Source: Bipolaris cookei (Eukaryota; Ascomycota; Dothideomycetes; Pleosporales; Pleosporaceae). Taken from it: DNA of 64,000 nucleotides. A model generated the notes under the pieces. It was not told where the DNA came from and ran no database searches. It saw nothing but the letters and a program-made list of their open reading frames with translations. The DNA is taken from assembly GCA_002286855.1 (NCBI GenBank), contig NRSV01000001.1, forward strand, positions 1,092,276-1,156,275, read 5' to 3'. Positions within the stretch are counted from its first letter, which is position 1. Each line of letters opens with the position of its first letter. Both the position numbers and the translations under genes were made by a program. This document shows positions 34,336 through 45,645 of this stretch, in pieces.

Positions 34336-34836
34336 CTAAATATCTCTTCCCAAGTACTTGAGTTGATCTGCCCACAGGGCAAGCTCAATGATGTCTGGGA
34401 CCGCTCTGTAAAATTTCCGCACATATCGCGAAAGACCATCTATTTCTTGAGCTAGAAAGTACGGGTCTTCGCTTTCTGTGTCCAAACCCAACTGGTAGTG
34501 GTAGTGTATATTGTGAAATGCTTCGAGTATCGAGTGTACGATGGGTGGAAGAATATGCCCTAGGTCAGTAAAACCCTCACCCAGTCCAGGCTGATGATAG
34601 TCGGGAAATGCATAGGTGCGATCATTGGACGTGAAACTTACAATCCTGCCTGGTGCCCTACAGAACTCACATTATGGCTCGTTTGCAAGGTTAGGAAAAG
34701 CCCATCAAGGTGCTCGCATATTGGGCAATGCCCATGGGTCACGAAGGCGGTGCGGGTGAGCGATGGGGTGTGGCAGGTTGTGGCCAGGGGACCACAGCCA
34801 GGGACAGAGGTTGTGCGCCATTTGGAAAAATGTAAT
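34336..34836 (-). CDS. Unknown small protein, partial model (5' end not found)
   Basis: A model built from coding-like sequence, not from a single ORF. On the minus strand one frame reads HGHCPICEHLDGLFLTLQTSHN, then a good GTGAGT donor; skipping 34591-34670 (80 bases) joins it in phase to PGLGEGFTDLGHILPPIV, LEAFHNIHYHYQLGLD and AVPDIIELALWADQL, ending in TAG at 34336. The spliced piece looks like protein (hydrophobic helices, conserved-looking charges) and carries one CxxC pair. No ATG exists in this frame up to the stop near 34836, so the first exon must lie further up or the gene is broken. I do not recognise a family. Confidence 0.35.
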
Positions 34837-35575
34837 CAATCGCTATGGAAGGGAATATATTGTTTGGTGCAGCAAAAATGCTTCACCATGCAGTGGGAGA
34901 GGAGTGCAGAGGTATTTATATGATACTGTCAGGCGCTCTGTTTTGTCATGGTATACGTCTGGTAGCAGCCCTACTGCGGCTTGCGCAACAGAGGGATGAG
35001 GACAATGACTTGGAAACAGATGATGGTGCAACGCAAGCACTGGTGGCGGTGAGCAAGTCAAGTCGTTCTCTGTATGTCAGTCCATAATCAGTAGCTAGGC
35101 AGCAGGTGGTCCAAGCAAAAGCGGTTCCTGTTATGCATGAATTCCAAGGCACAGGATTTTGGAGCAAACAAGTCGACATAGCCATGCCCAGTTTAACATT
35201 GCTACCGCCGCTCGGGGAAGTTTTGGCAAGTTGAGGGTGTACAGTGACACGAATCAGTAGGCTGTCGGATGCTTGCTCATCCATGGTCATGCTGTATTGA
35301 AGAGAGCCGGTTTCCGTGATTTTGTCAAGGTGAGGGATGTGCATGCTGAGTGCGAGGCGAGGGAACAGGCGGAAGAGGGATGGCGGATGGGGAATGGTGG
35401 AGATGTGGTCCGACACACGCGACTGCGCTAAACCGTTTCGGGACCACTTAACGCGTCGCGTCGCGCCTTCTTCAGCTAAGGCTGATCTCCCATGAGCTTC
35501 TTCCATTACCACCCCTCGCACCTTCCACACCACACCACACACCACACCCACTGCGCCTTTTGTCAAGAACACGTC
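34837..35575. other. Upstream region of cdc6, no confident gene
   Basis: About 740 bases. Contains a 208-codon minus-strand open frame (34946-35572) that overlaps the expected cdc6 promoter and does not resemble a known protein. CACACCACACC repeats lie just upstream of the cdc6 start. Confidence 0.4.
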
Positions 35576-37575
35576 ATGGCTTCCACTGTTCTTGGAAAGA
35601 GGACTCGCAGCTCGGCACGTGCCGACGCTTCCGGTACGACCATCAGTGACCCAGTAGCCCTTTCCCCTTCATCACGTCCCTAACGCGCTATACAGATGCA
35701 AAACTGAACGTCGCAACACGGTCGAAGCGGAGGACGCAGTTTGTTATTCACGATGAGGGCGAGATTGAGAACCCATTCGTCACTCCCAAAAAGCAAAATG
35801 CCCGGGCCGAGGATGCAATGGACGTGGACGAGCCCGACGAGAAACCCTCCACACGGCGCGGAAGGAAGACTGGGGCGACACCTGCCAAAAAAGTTGAGCC
35901 ATGTTCGCTGTTTCCCCTATCATCCGCCAAGGAAAACTCACCCCAAAAATCGCTGGTCGATATACCGGAGAAGTTTGCGCCTACTCCCTCAACTCCTAGG
36001 CATCGCGACGCGCTTGCTGCCAAGGTTGCCGTCACACCACGACATCGACTCATTATTCCTGGGCGACCACTAACACCCCGCACACCACATACCCCGGGAA
36101 CCCCGAGGCATACCGCTCCCACCGTCTACAACGAAGCGCGACAAGTATTTGCCAGGGGCTCGGCGCCTGCGGTACTCTTTGGACGTGAAAATGAAAAGAA
36201 GGAACTCCAAACATTCATCACAGCCCGCACAAAGGGCCGCAAGTCCGGATGCATCTATGTCTCGGGGCCTCCAGGTACTGGAAAGAGCGCCTTTGTCAAC
36301 GATGTCTGCCGCACAGTTTCAGACGATGATTCTGTCCAAACAGGATACATCAACTGCATGAGCGTTAAGAATGCTCGTGATCTCTACAGGACACTGCTAG
36401 AGGAGTTTGTTGACATTACCGAGATTGTCGAGGGCGGGGAGATGGAGGCACTTAGGAATGTTTTCATGCAGCGCGAATCTTCCTATGTTGTTACCCTTGA
36501 TGAAGTGGACCACCTTTTGGAATTGGACATTGACCTCTTCTACAACATCTTCGAATGGTCGTTGCAAAAGTCTTCCAGCCTGATACTTGTTGGTATCGCC
36601 AACGCCCTCGACCTTACAGACCGATTCCTTCCACGACTCAAGGCCCGCGGTCTCAAACCACAGCTCCTACCCTTCCTTCCATACAATGCAGCGCAAATAT
36701 CATCGGTCATCACCTCGAAACTCAAAGCGCTCCTCCCAGCAGGAAGCAACAGTCAACTACCGTTTCTCCACCCCACCGCCATCATGTTCCTCTCCAAAAA
36801 AGTCGCCGCCCAATCCGGCGACCTGCGCAAAGCCTTTGACATTTGCCGCCGAGCAATCGACCTCATCGAAGCCGACACACGCGACCAACACGCAAAGAAA
36901 GCCGCAGAAATCACCCCTTCGCCCACGCCCTCACCTTCAAAAGCACCACTGGTAGAAAACGACAACTTTGCCTCCCTCACCCCACGCTCCCCCTCGAAAC
37001 CCAAAGACCTCAGCACCGTCATTGCCGCCTCCCTCGCCTCCCTCACAGTCGAAACTGCACCCCGCGCCACCATAGCGCACATGGCCAAAATCACCGCCGC
37101 AGTCTTTAGCAACGGCACCAGCCAACGCCTCCGAAACCTCAACCTGCAACAAAAAGCCGTCCTTTGCTCTCTCTCCGCCATCGAAAAGAAGAGACGCGCC
37201 ACAGCCGCAGACACGGTTTTGTCCACCCCATCCCGCTCACACACCACTTCCCCCACCATCAAAGACCTCTTCGAAGCCTACACCGCCCTCTGCAAGCGCG
37301 AAAACATATTACATCCTCTAAGCAGCACCGAGTTCCGCGACATCGTAGCGAGTCTGGAGTCGCTTTCGCTTATTTCCGCTGTAGACGGCAAGGCGGGGTC
37401 CCTCGATGTTTTTTGCGCTGGCACCCCGAGTCGACGAGGCAGAGGCAAGGCGTTTCCCGGTGTGGTGGTTGAGGAGCGCAGAGTCGCGAGTGTGGTTGGG
37501 GAAAAGGAACTCGCTGAGTCGCTTATCGGGCCTGGTGCCGCTATCCTCAGGGGCATTCTGGAGGCTGACGGTTAG
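35576..37575 (+). CDS. cdc6: DNA replication licensing factor Cdc6 (ORC1/CDC6 AAA+ ATPase)
   Basis: Loads the MCM helicase onto origins together with ORC; acts in the nucleus in G1. Two exons, 35576-35633 and 35696-37575, with a 62-base intron, 645 residues. The intron joins the short MASTVLGKRTRSSARADAS start to the body. AAA+ motifs: Walker A GPPGTGKSAFV near residue 210, Walker B VVTLDEVDHLL near 285, sensor-1 LVGIANALDLTDRFLPRL and sensor-2 QSGDLRKAFDICRRAI, followed by a C-terminal winged helix (about 480-620). The N-terminal 140 residues carry several TP/SP sites (CDK-type phosphorylation is known for the family). It faces the methyltransferase gene tail to tail. Confidence 0.93.
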
Positions 37576-38042
37576 ATTGATGGGGGTTTATGGGTTTCTT
37601 TTGGGACGAGAGGCGAAAGAGATGTGATACGTGTGGAGTGAGGGCATGAATGCTTTTTTTTCTTCTCTGTTGTTTTCAAACGGGTGTGCTGGTAATGCTT
37701 GTATGAGACATGCAGCATGTTAAACCCCCCGTTTATTGTTTAGGGTAATTGGTTTAGAACATACTTTCATGAACAAAAGAGGGGTTTTGAGTCGCATTTG
37801 GGCTAGGTAGGGATAATGGTTATTATTGTTTTTTTTACAACATAGAGAACGAGCGAGTAAGCGATTTGAGCATTGTTTAGCGTAGCATACGAATGGTGTT
37901 GGTTGGCATTGTTCGAACTCGATAGCGACGAGTAAGTAGGTCTAGTCTAAATCAAATCAAAACAGTAAAAACAACAAGAGACAAGAAAGTGTCCGTGTAT
38001 GTACAAGTGGTATCATTCCCTCCATCTATCCTAAATCTAAAC
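37576..38042. other. Convergent intergenic region, cdc6 and trm140
   Basis: About 470 AT-rich bases between two stops; should hold both 3' untranslated regions. Nothing else seen. Confidence 0.5.
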
Positions 38043-39542
38043 TTACTCCTTTTCCTCCCCCTCCTCCCCTCCCTCATCCTTCTCCTGCCGCAGCGTACTC
38101 GTCGGCACCTGACTCTCACCCCCCTTCTTACGAAAAACCGCCTGCATCCAGCAGCGATACATTTTCAGTCTGCGCTGCCGGTTCACCAACATGCGTCTAT
38201 CAACCCCAATATGTGCAACCTCGAAAACATGTCTTTGTGCTGCTGCTGCTGCTGCCGCCGCTGTCGCCGCCGCCGCCGCCTCCTCCTTTCTGAGCTGCAA
38301 CTGCTTAACCTGATCTTGGAATTGCGTCTCTGTGCCCTCTTCTCCCTTCTTGTCCTCCTCTGTACCACTGGGCAGTGGTGGCATCTCCCCACCCCAAATC
38401 CTCTCCAACTCCTGCTGCTCAAAAAAATAAACCCTCGTACCATCCCCCCTCACGTAAAAATTCTCCTGCAAATACCGTCCTTTCTTAAACCGCACCTGCG
38501 CCAAATCACCTCTGCCATAATCGCGAAACAAAACTTGCCCACCAGGCTTGAGTACGCGCCAGATATTATCCACAGCCTGACTCCACTGCTCAGGGCTAAG
38601 CGCACTGAAGATAAAAATCATGAGCACGACATCGACACTGGATTCAGACAGACCGGGTGGTAAACCTCCGTTTTCCGAGTCAGAAGGGGACGCAACGTCC
38701 CAGACATCTGCCTGGATACGCTGCGGGTCGTAAAGTTCATGATTCCTAATCAATTCGACCGCCTTCTTTGAAAAATCACACGCATGAATCTTCAGCCTCT
38801 TATTGCTACTCCTTTGCAAAATCGGAAATGCACTATTCCCCGCTCCAGCACCCACCTCCAATAACGTAGCCTGCGGTCCATCTTCCTTGCCCAGTTCCTC
38901 TAAAATCGGAAACTCCTGCGCAAGCCACTTGCGGTTCTTGAAGAAATTCGTCTTGTTGTTTTTGTAAAACTGGTTCCACCATTTTTCGGGCTGCGCATTG
39001 TAGCGCGAACGATCAAAGTCGGAAACGGGGTCGGAGCGCTGTTTGGAGTATTGCTCTTCGGAGAAGGCGAGGTAGGTTGCGTCGACAGTGACGTGGTCCC
39101 AGGCGTTGAATTCGAAAATGTCGTCGCCTTCTTCCAGGAAGCGAGACCCGAAGGCGAAGGGGTCGCTGCGCTTTTGGTTGTTGGAGGGGTCATGGGAGCG
39201 GGATTGGGGGGCGCGGACGGGGGCGAAGGAGGCGGGGACGCCGTAGGCGTCGTTTTCGGCTGGGGGTTGTTGTTCGGTGGAAATGGATGAAGGGTCTTGC
39301 GCTGAATCTGTGGCTTCGGACTGTGGCGGTCGTGTCTTAGGTGCAGAAGCAGAATGTGGAATAGGGTCGGCAGTGACTGCGAAGCGCATGTGCTCCATAG
39401 CTTTTGATAATTGTTGTCTCGGCTGCGGTTTCTTCGACACGCTGTTGTCCGTCTGAAATCTTGCGTCGCTGGACTGAATTGAATCTGTGCCTCCCCCTAC
39501 ATCATTCTCCAGCCCCTTTGTTGCATCCATATCAGCAGCCAT
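38043..39542 (-). CDS. tRNA N3-methylcytidine methyltransferase, Trm140/METTL2-type
   Basis: SAM-dependent enzyme that makes m3C at position 32 of some cytosolic tRNAs (known for the family). Single exon. I choose Met at 39542 (499 residues); the frame is open 52 codons further up (551 residues) through a Gly- and Cys-rich leader that is not conserved-looking. Motifs: WDHVTVDATYLAFSEEQY, WWNQFYKNNKTNFFKNRKWL (family signature), SAM motif LLEVGAGAGNS near residue 228, DVVLMIFIFSAL, VLKPGGQVLFRDYGRGD and a C-terminal MYRCWMQAVFRK. Between the SAM domain and that end is an insert of Glu, Gln and about 14 Ala from a GCN repeat, which is unusual. Head-to-head with coq10. Confidence 0.88.
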   Translation of the reverse strand: MAADMDATKGLENDVGGGTDSIQSSDARFQTDNSVSKKPQPRQQLSKAMEHMRFAVTADPIPHSASAPKTRPPQSEATDSAQDPSSISTEQQPPAENDAYGVPASFAPVRAPQSRSHDPSNNQKRSDPFAFGSRFLEEGDDIFEFNAWDHVTVDATYLAFSEEQYSKQRSDPVSDFDRSRYNAQPEKWWNQFYKNNKTNFFKNRKWLAQEFPILEELGKEDGPQATLLEVGAGAGNSAFPILQRSSNKRLKIHACDFSKKAVELIRNHELYDPQRIQADVWDVASPSDSENGGLPPGLSESSVDVVLMIFIFSALSPEQWSQAVDNIWRVLKPGGQVLFRDYGRGDLAQVRFKKGRYLQENFYVRGDGTRVYFFEQQELERIWGGEMPPLPSGTEEDKKGEEGTETQFQDQVKQLQLRKEEAAAAATAAAAAAAAQRHVFEVAHIGVDRRMLVNRQRRLKMYRCWMQAVFRKKGGESQVPTSTLRQEKDEGGEEGEEKE

Positions 39543-39859
39543 TGTTCGTTGTAAAGTTGCGTTATGTCGCGTATATGCGGGGGCACCAGGAATTCTTAGA
39601 GGGGCACTCGCTTCGCCCCTCCATTGAGGCGAAATTTCCCACGCTAGCCCCCCCAAACCCAGTCTAGCGCAGCCGCAACAACAACCAGTCCCTGACATGA
39701 TAGCGCGTCATGGGCGTAGAGCCGCAACACCCTAGCGCGACATTTCCTCCCATCACCATTACAATTACCCACCACTCCTCCGCCTCTAATCCTCCCAGCA
39801 ATCGCTCAAAAAACAAAACGCCAACTCCGCTATGAAACCAATATAACATCACCCAAAAA
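39543..39859. promoter_or_regulatory. Divergent promoter region, trm140 and coq10
   Basis: About 320 bases between two divergent starts if the shorter trm140 start is right. No clear TATA box; assignment is positional. Confidence 0.5.
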
Positions 39860-40594
39860 ATGCCACTACTTAAATCCGCCCGTCCCCTCCTCCACCCATC
39901 ATCACACCGCCTCACCACCCAACGCCGCACCTTCCTCCCCAACCCCTTCTCCGCCCTCTCACCCACCAACTCCAACACCCCACCTCAGCTCCTCACCGCA
40001 ATCCGCACCCTCGCCTACCCTTCCGCCCCTGTCTACTCCATCATCGCCGACGTCCCCGCCTACCACTCCTTCCTCCCCTACTGCACCCACAGCTCCATAA
40101 CAAAATGGTCGGCGCCCGACAAACGCTACGGGCGGCGCTGGCCCTCCGAGGGCGTAATAACAACGGGTTTTGGCGCTATAACCGAGAGTTTTGCGAGTAG
40201 GATTTATTGTGTGCCCGGGAGGTATGTGGAGAGTGTGGGAGGCGAGGCGGAGACGTCGTTGGAGGCGGGGGAGATAGAGCATCATTTTGAAGAAGAGGGA
40301 ATGGGGCAGAAGGGGCAGAGGAGGAGTCGGGGGGGAAATGGGTTGTTAACGTATTTGAGGAGTAAGTGGGAGGTTGAGGCGATAAGGGAAGCGCAGACAA
40401 GAGTTAGTCTGGTCGTGGAGTTTTCGTTTGCGAATCCCATGTATGCGGCGTTGAGCGGGGGTGTGGCGCCCAAGGTCGCGGAATACATGGTCAAGGCTTT
40501 TGAGAGGAGGGTGCAGGAGGTTTTGGAGAGGAATCCGGAGATGGTCAAGGCGAGTCTGGCGGATTTGGACGGGAGTGCGATGAAGAGGGAGTAA
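39860..40594 (+). CDS. coq10: Coenzyme Q-binding protein Coq10 (START domain), mitochondrial
   Basis: Binds coenzyme Q in the mitochondrial inner membrane and is needed for efficient respiration and Q biosynthesis. Single exon, 244 residues. The first 40 residues (MPLLKSARPLLHPSSHRLTTQ onward) are basic and Ser-rich with no acidic residues: a presequence. The START fold follows: LAYPSAPVYSIIADVPAYHSFLPYCTHS, then GFGAITESFASRIYCVPG, SKWEVEAI, VSLVVEFSFANPMYAALSGGVAPKVAEYMVKAFERR. An insert of about 25 residues (EEEGMGQKGQRRSRGGNG) precedes the SKWE strand, seen in other filamentous fungi. Tail to tail with ire1. Confidence 0.92.
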   Translation: MPLLKSARPLLHPSSHRLTTQRRTFLPNPFSALSPTNSNTPPQLLTAIRTLAYPSAPVYSIIADVPAYHSFLPYCTHSSITKWSAPDKRYGRRWPSEGVITTGFGAITESFASRIYCVPGRYVESVGGEAETSLEAGEIEHHFEEEGMGQKGQRRSRGGNGLLTYLRSKWEVEAIREAQTRVSLVVEFSFANPMYAALSGGVAPKVAEYMVKAFERRVQEVLERNPEMVKASLADLDGSAMKRE

Positions 40595-40738
40595 TGGGCT
40601 ACATCACGGTGGCCAAACATGAAATCATCACCTGCATAACAGACAGCAGCATTTTGAGCGAATAAATCAATTTCAATCTCAACATCCCAATATATTCAGT
40701 TGAACAGTAACCTATACACCAAGCCAACCCCCAAACTC

Positions 40739-43700
40739 CTACTTTGCACCCTCAAAATACTTCTTGAATCGAGGCTCATTCTCCAAATCACACGCCAACA
40801 CCGCTTCATAGCAGCTCATGAGCAACTGGGGGAACTTGATGGTCCAGTACTTCAGATATCCACTCGGCAGCGGCCCAACCTTGGCCTTGATCGAATCCTC
40901 CATATCCTCGTAGTGGTTTTTCTTGTTACGCAATGCTCGCAATAAGTCGAGCATACGATCGCCCGTGTACTTGCGTTGCTTACCCAGCGAGTTGACGAAG
41001 CCTGGATCCAGCTTGGCTAGGAAGTTGCGACGATGGTCAAGGACATCCTGAGCGTATTCTTCAAGCTGCGAGAGGTGCTCCGACGGTGGGTCGCGAGGCT
41101 CTCGTTCCCAATGATCAGAACAATCACACAGGAAGTCAAGTCGCTTCTGGTCGTCCCAAAAGAAGGGATGATTCATGACCTGGAGGGCAGTTGGACGGGA
41201 TTCAGGACGTGGCCGAAGCATCCATTGGATGAGGTGATGTGGTTCCACAGAGTCGGCACCAAGGAGCAGACGGTCGAGGTTGGACTTTTCCTTCTTGATG
41301 TTGTACTCACGAATCTGCATCCAGCCTTCTTCGTCATCAAATGGATGACAGCCACCGGTCAGTACGTAGTAGAACACACAGCCCAGAGAGAAGATATCCA
41401 CAGCCCGCTTCACGCCCTGTGCGACTGGATCCGTCGAGCTGGATGAGTCGCGAGAAAAGCCCTGAGAACTTCCATTGACCAGCTCCTTGGGCTGCGAGAT
41501 GAGCTCAGGTGCTTTCCAGCCGACAGTACCTGCGTTGCCAGTTGTACCGACAAGAGTGCTAACGTTGTCGGGCAGAGTCTTACAGAGCCCAAAGTCAGAA
41601 ATCACCAGCCGCACATCATCCTTAGAGGTGATCAGAGGCTGTGCAACGAGAATGTTTTGAGGCTTAATGTCGCGATGAATGATGCGGAGATGGTGCAGGT
41701 GGTTCAGACCGGCAGCGAGCTGGTACAGACAGGACGAAGCCTTCTTACTAATCTTGTTGACCAGACGCTGATGTTCCTCGCTGAGCTCCTCTCCAGGCCG
41801 GCCATCCTTGTACAGATCGAAGAGACTAGCCTGGCAGAGTTCGACGGCGATGTAGAGAAAGTTTTCGTCGCGTTCATCATCAAAGTAGCGGATGACATTC
41901 GGATGGGGGTCACTGTTCTGTAAAAGCTTGACCTCTTGTTCAGCGAGCCCAAAGTATTGAGGTAACATGCGTTTGACGGCGACCTTGACTTCCTAAAGCG
42001 ATGTTAGAATGAGAAGGCGGTGAAAGACCGACGGTGATGAACATACCTTCCATTTTCCTTCAAAGACGAATGTGCCACCGCTTCCATTGCCCAATAGTCG
42101 ATCTTGGTCAATGGTAAGCTTGCCGATGCGTTTGATCTCAGAGATGTTTTGCACGTCACCCCCGCTCACTGTAAGTTCGTCTGGATGCAGGCGAGGGCCG
42201 ACCTCGAGCTGTTTGGCTGCGTTCACAATCCGGTTGACCTCATCTTCCTCCTTTTGCTGATTCTTACTCAACTTACGGCCACCCCTTCTACCCCGATGTG
42301 TCTTCTTCTTCTTTGGTGTAGCCGGTGCAGCCGTGGGGTCTTGTGAGACGTCTTCGGTGCTATTCGCCATTGCTTCTGCATCGCCATTGAGTTTCACCTC
42401 TGGTAGAGTAGCTTCATCCGCGATTGGAGAGGCTTGTTCAACGGTCGTAGTCCTGGAGAGGGATGCAAGTTCTTCCTCTTCATCACTTGGTACAGCAAAG
42501 GTGACCTTCTTCTCCTTGGGCTCCTCTGATGCAAGTAGCTCGGTTTGATCTTTCTCAACGGCCTCAACAACTGGCTTCTCTGGAACAGGATCATCTGCAT
42601 GTGGGTTAATCAGAAGTTTTTCTTCGCTCAGCTTGACCTCAGGTTCTGGAGAAGCATGGAATGGTGGAAGGGGCTGTTTGGTCTTGTTGCCTGCATGAAC
42701 TACCTGCTTGAGGTAGCTCAGGCAGGACTCAACCATTGTAGGCTTAATAGAAGCCCCGACACCGCCAAATAGGCAGATGGCAAGTACAATGTATATGTAG
42801 ACATTGACTGAGCGTGCGACGACTTCAGCCTGCGGTGGTGCATCAATGCTTGGTGGCTGATGATGCTCCCTTGGGGATGTTTCTGGTGGGTTAGAGATGA
42901 CCTGATCATTCACAGTGTCATAGAAAGTTGGTGCAGGAATGCCCGGCAGCTGAGTTGGCAAGTCAGGAACTTTGTAGTCGAGCCTGTGGACACCAATGAG
43001 GCTCTTCTTGTCTGGCAAGGCATAGGCCGCATCCCAATCGTATGCAGCCTGATTTTGCTTGTAGCAACTTGCGTCTGGGGCGCCATCCGTCACGGCAGGG
43101 TAGTTGACTTCTGACAGTGCATACCACGCTCCTGAGTCGGTTGTGTTGAGGAGGACATGGTTGGCCTTGTCCTCTGAAAATACAGGCCCTGCAGGCTGGG
43201 GCAGAAGGACCAAGGGTGGGTCAGAGGATTGGTCATTTGAAGGACGGGCAACATCAAAGACGCGTGCAACTGGGAATGGCAGGCGCTGCCTGTAAAGAGG
43301 ACGCTGGTGTGATCTTGGACGCTTGTAGTCAAAGGCAATGACTTCGCCGTTGTATGTAGTATAGATGTACTGCTTGTCCAACGTCTGGTCGTACTGCGAT
43401 TGCAAATCTCTGTCCCGACTGTTGGGGTTCCACTCTGCGTATTTGAGCGTGCAAATGTGCTCGTTGGTCTTTTTGTTATGGATGGTGATGGTGTATTGTG
43501 TCTGACCAATGTCGATGACCCCGCGGCAGTCACGTTCTCGCGCGCTAAAGTAGTTTCTGGAATCTGGGGCACAACTGTCGTCGTGGGGGAATGTACCGCC
43601 AGGACTGAAGCTCTGCTTGACTATGCCAGAGGCTGCATCTACAAGCAACATGAACGTCTTCTTCTCGACATTGTACACGACCGGAAGTTCCGGATCATCG

Positions 43701-44398
43701 CTCGAATAAGGTGCGTTTTCGGCCAATTGCTTGACCGTCACGCCTAGGTGTTGGAGATGGGGATAGGGCCCTGGTGAGAGGAGGTAGAGGGCACCATCTT
43801 CTCGCGGCTCCACGATCCATACAAAGGGCTGGTCCTGGGGGTCGACACTGCCGCCCGACGAGTTGTAGATGGTCTCCAACATGGGCCTACCGCTCAACTC
43901 CCAAATCTCCTCGCCATTGTATCGGTCGCGTGCGTGTATGTGGCCGTCGACGGTCGCCAAGAGAACAAAGTCCTCAACTTCCCAATCCTGCAGAGAGCGC
44001 GCACCGGGGACAAGGCCTCCCGAGGCTGCATATCTGGCGGGATCGGCTCTGACAGCACTGATGGCTGGAGCAGAAGGAACTCTGGTTGCTAGGGCGCGCA
44101 CGTTCTGGCTGTGAAGGGATGTGTGGGGTCGACGACGCGGAGCATCAACTACCGCGTCCTTGTGGGCGGGTCTTGCGTGTTTGTGGTTGGGCTTGGGGTT
44201 GATGATGGGGGCGTGTTCTACATGGAGGGCGGGGCGGGGGGCTCCGCTGGGGACGTGATGTCCGAGGCGTGGAGGAGGCAGTGGTAGTGGTTGTTGTTGT
44301 GGTTGCTGCTGCTGAGCGGCCACAAGTCCCGCGAGGAGCAGGAGGGCGAGGGTGGTGAGCGCCGAGCCAGCACCAGGCGGCCGGCGCGGACGCGGCAT
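40739..44398 (-). CDS. ire1: ER stress sensor Ire1, kinase/endoribonuclease
   Basis: Type I ER membrane protein that senses unfolded proteins in the lumen and splices HAC1-type mRNA with its RNase. Two exons, 42047-44398 and 40739-41992, 54-base intron, 1,201 residues. Signal peptide near LALLLLAGLVAAQ, then a beta-propeller-type luminal domain (to about residue 510), one TM helix near 530-552 (YIYIVLAICLFGGVGA), a charged linker with a basic KKKKTHRGRRGGRK stretch, kinase domain (GNGSGGTFVFEGKW, IHRDIKPQN near 887, DFGLCK near 913, WKAPELI) and a C-terminal KEN RNase (about 1070-1195). The kinase-RNase pair is diagnostic. Long upstream region of 1.2 kb. Confidence 0.95.
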
Positions 44399-45645
44399 TG
44401 CGGGCTTGTATGGGGATCAGTGAGAAGCCTTGGGCAGGCAGCGAGGGCGAGGGAGATGGAGCATCCGCAAGCAGTGATGGGGGCGAAGGGCTGGTTCAGA
44501 AGAGGAGTGGGAAAAGACGCCCGTGGCAGCGAATTTGGGTCGATATTAAGCCCTCGCGGGGGGGACTCGCCTGCTGCAGCTGAGCGTGGGCACCATAAGC
44601 TGGGGTCCAGTCGGGGCCTCGTCAGCCCACCCGTCACTGCTGCTAGCACCTAGACTCCTTGTCCGCACACTCGCCCGTTTTCCTCGTTTTGGCCGCGACA
44701 GCCTATCCATCCACTGACGTGCTCGCTGCTCCTCTCCCAATGCAGGGACCGAGGGCGAGGGGCCATCTCATTCCACCCGTGTCCGGCCTTGTGCTTGGCT
44801 GGGGCAGCAACGGCAGTCCTGGGCCTGCAGAGACACGGCTGCACCCTCATGCCATGGGCGGCCATGCCCACCAGCCAGCCCACCAGCCAGCCCACGACGC
44901 CAGGATGCCACCGGAGCCAAAACCAAAGTACGCATGTACCCAGACCCAGACGGCCATGGTGGCGCAGTAGGTGAACTGTATCCCTCCCGCCCCACCCCGC
45001 ACCACACCGCACTACACCCAACCACCATTCCCAAGCACCCAAAGTCCGTACGCCAGACCGCACGCACTCAACCTGCCCTGCCCTGCCCTGCCGCCCGTCA
45101 CAGCCGTGTGACCATATTTAGATGTGCCGTGGCCGGAGTAACCGTTCAGAAAATATCAGTGTGTTCGAAGAGAGTTTCCTGTTTCGGTGCTTAGGTGTCT
45201 TTGCGGTAATGGCGAGACACGGAGATGAAACACATGTCAGCGCCGAACCCCCACTGCCGGCCCACCATGCCCATCACGTGACATGCCCTGGACTGAATCA
45301 TCTAGAAGCTTGCTGAGTCGCGTTACCTGCACCCGTCAACCACAATGTCACGCCCCCTCACCTTATCACATCGACTCCATATTAGTCAATCAATCAATGG
45401 CACATGCATCAACTCCGACGCACCATGCTGCACCATGCAAACAGGAACCGCCCGTATTACATGCGTCACGCCTTGTGCAGCCACCTACGTGCATCGGTAC
45501 TAGTCACTTCCAACAATCTGATACACAAGGCACAGAACAACCGTTCAGGCGCCTGAGGCTCTGGCTGCATTCATCTTGCTCTGTAATATACACTCGATCT
45601 TGTGCGCGTGATTCCATTGCATCGTAACGTCCTGTCGCATCCCCT
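44399..45645. promoter_or_regulatory. Promoter and leader region of ire1
   Basis: About 1.25 kb between the ire1 start and the cct2 stop; both genes are on the minus strand. GC-rich near ire1, with a 12-base unit CCAGCCAGCCCA repeated twice at 44870-44893 and a CCCTG tandem near 45078. I see no conserved element I can name. Several open frames here are composition artefacts. Confidence 0.45.

Noticed and set aside
34946..35572. 208-codon minus-strand ORF between the unknown gene and cdc6
   Set aside because: It overlaps the cdc6 leader, includes long simple Thr/Ser/Ala stretches, and matches nothing I know. Possibly a chance frame in a GC-rich promoter.
39543..39698. Longer start for the tRNA methyltransferase
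   Set aside because: The extra 52 residues are Gly/Cys-rich, not family-like, and would reach into the coq10 promoter. Not excluded, but less likely.
45504..45645. Extension of the cct2 frame beyond 45646
   Set aside because: It reads through the last intron. Splicing 45706-45755 restores the conserved C terminus LLRVDNIIRSAPRR and ends at 45646.
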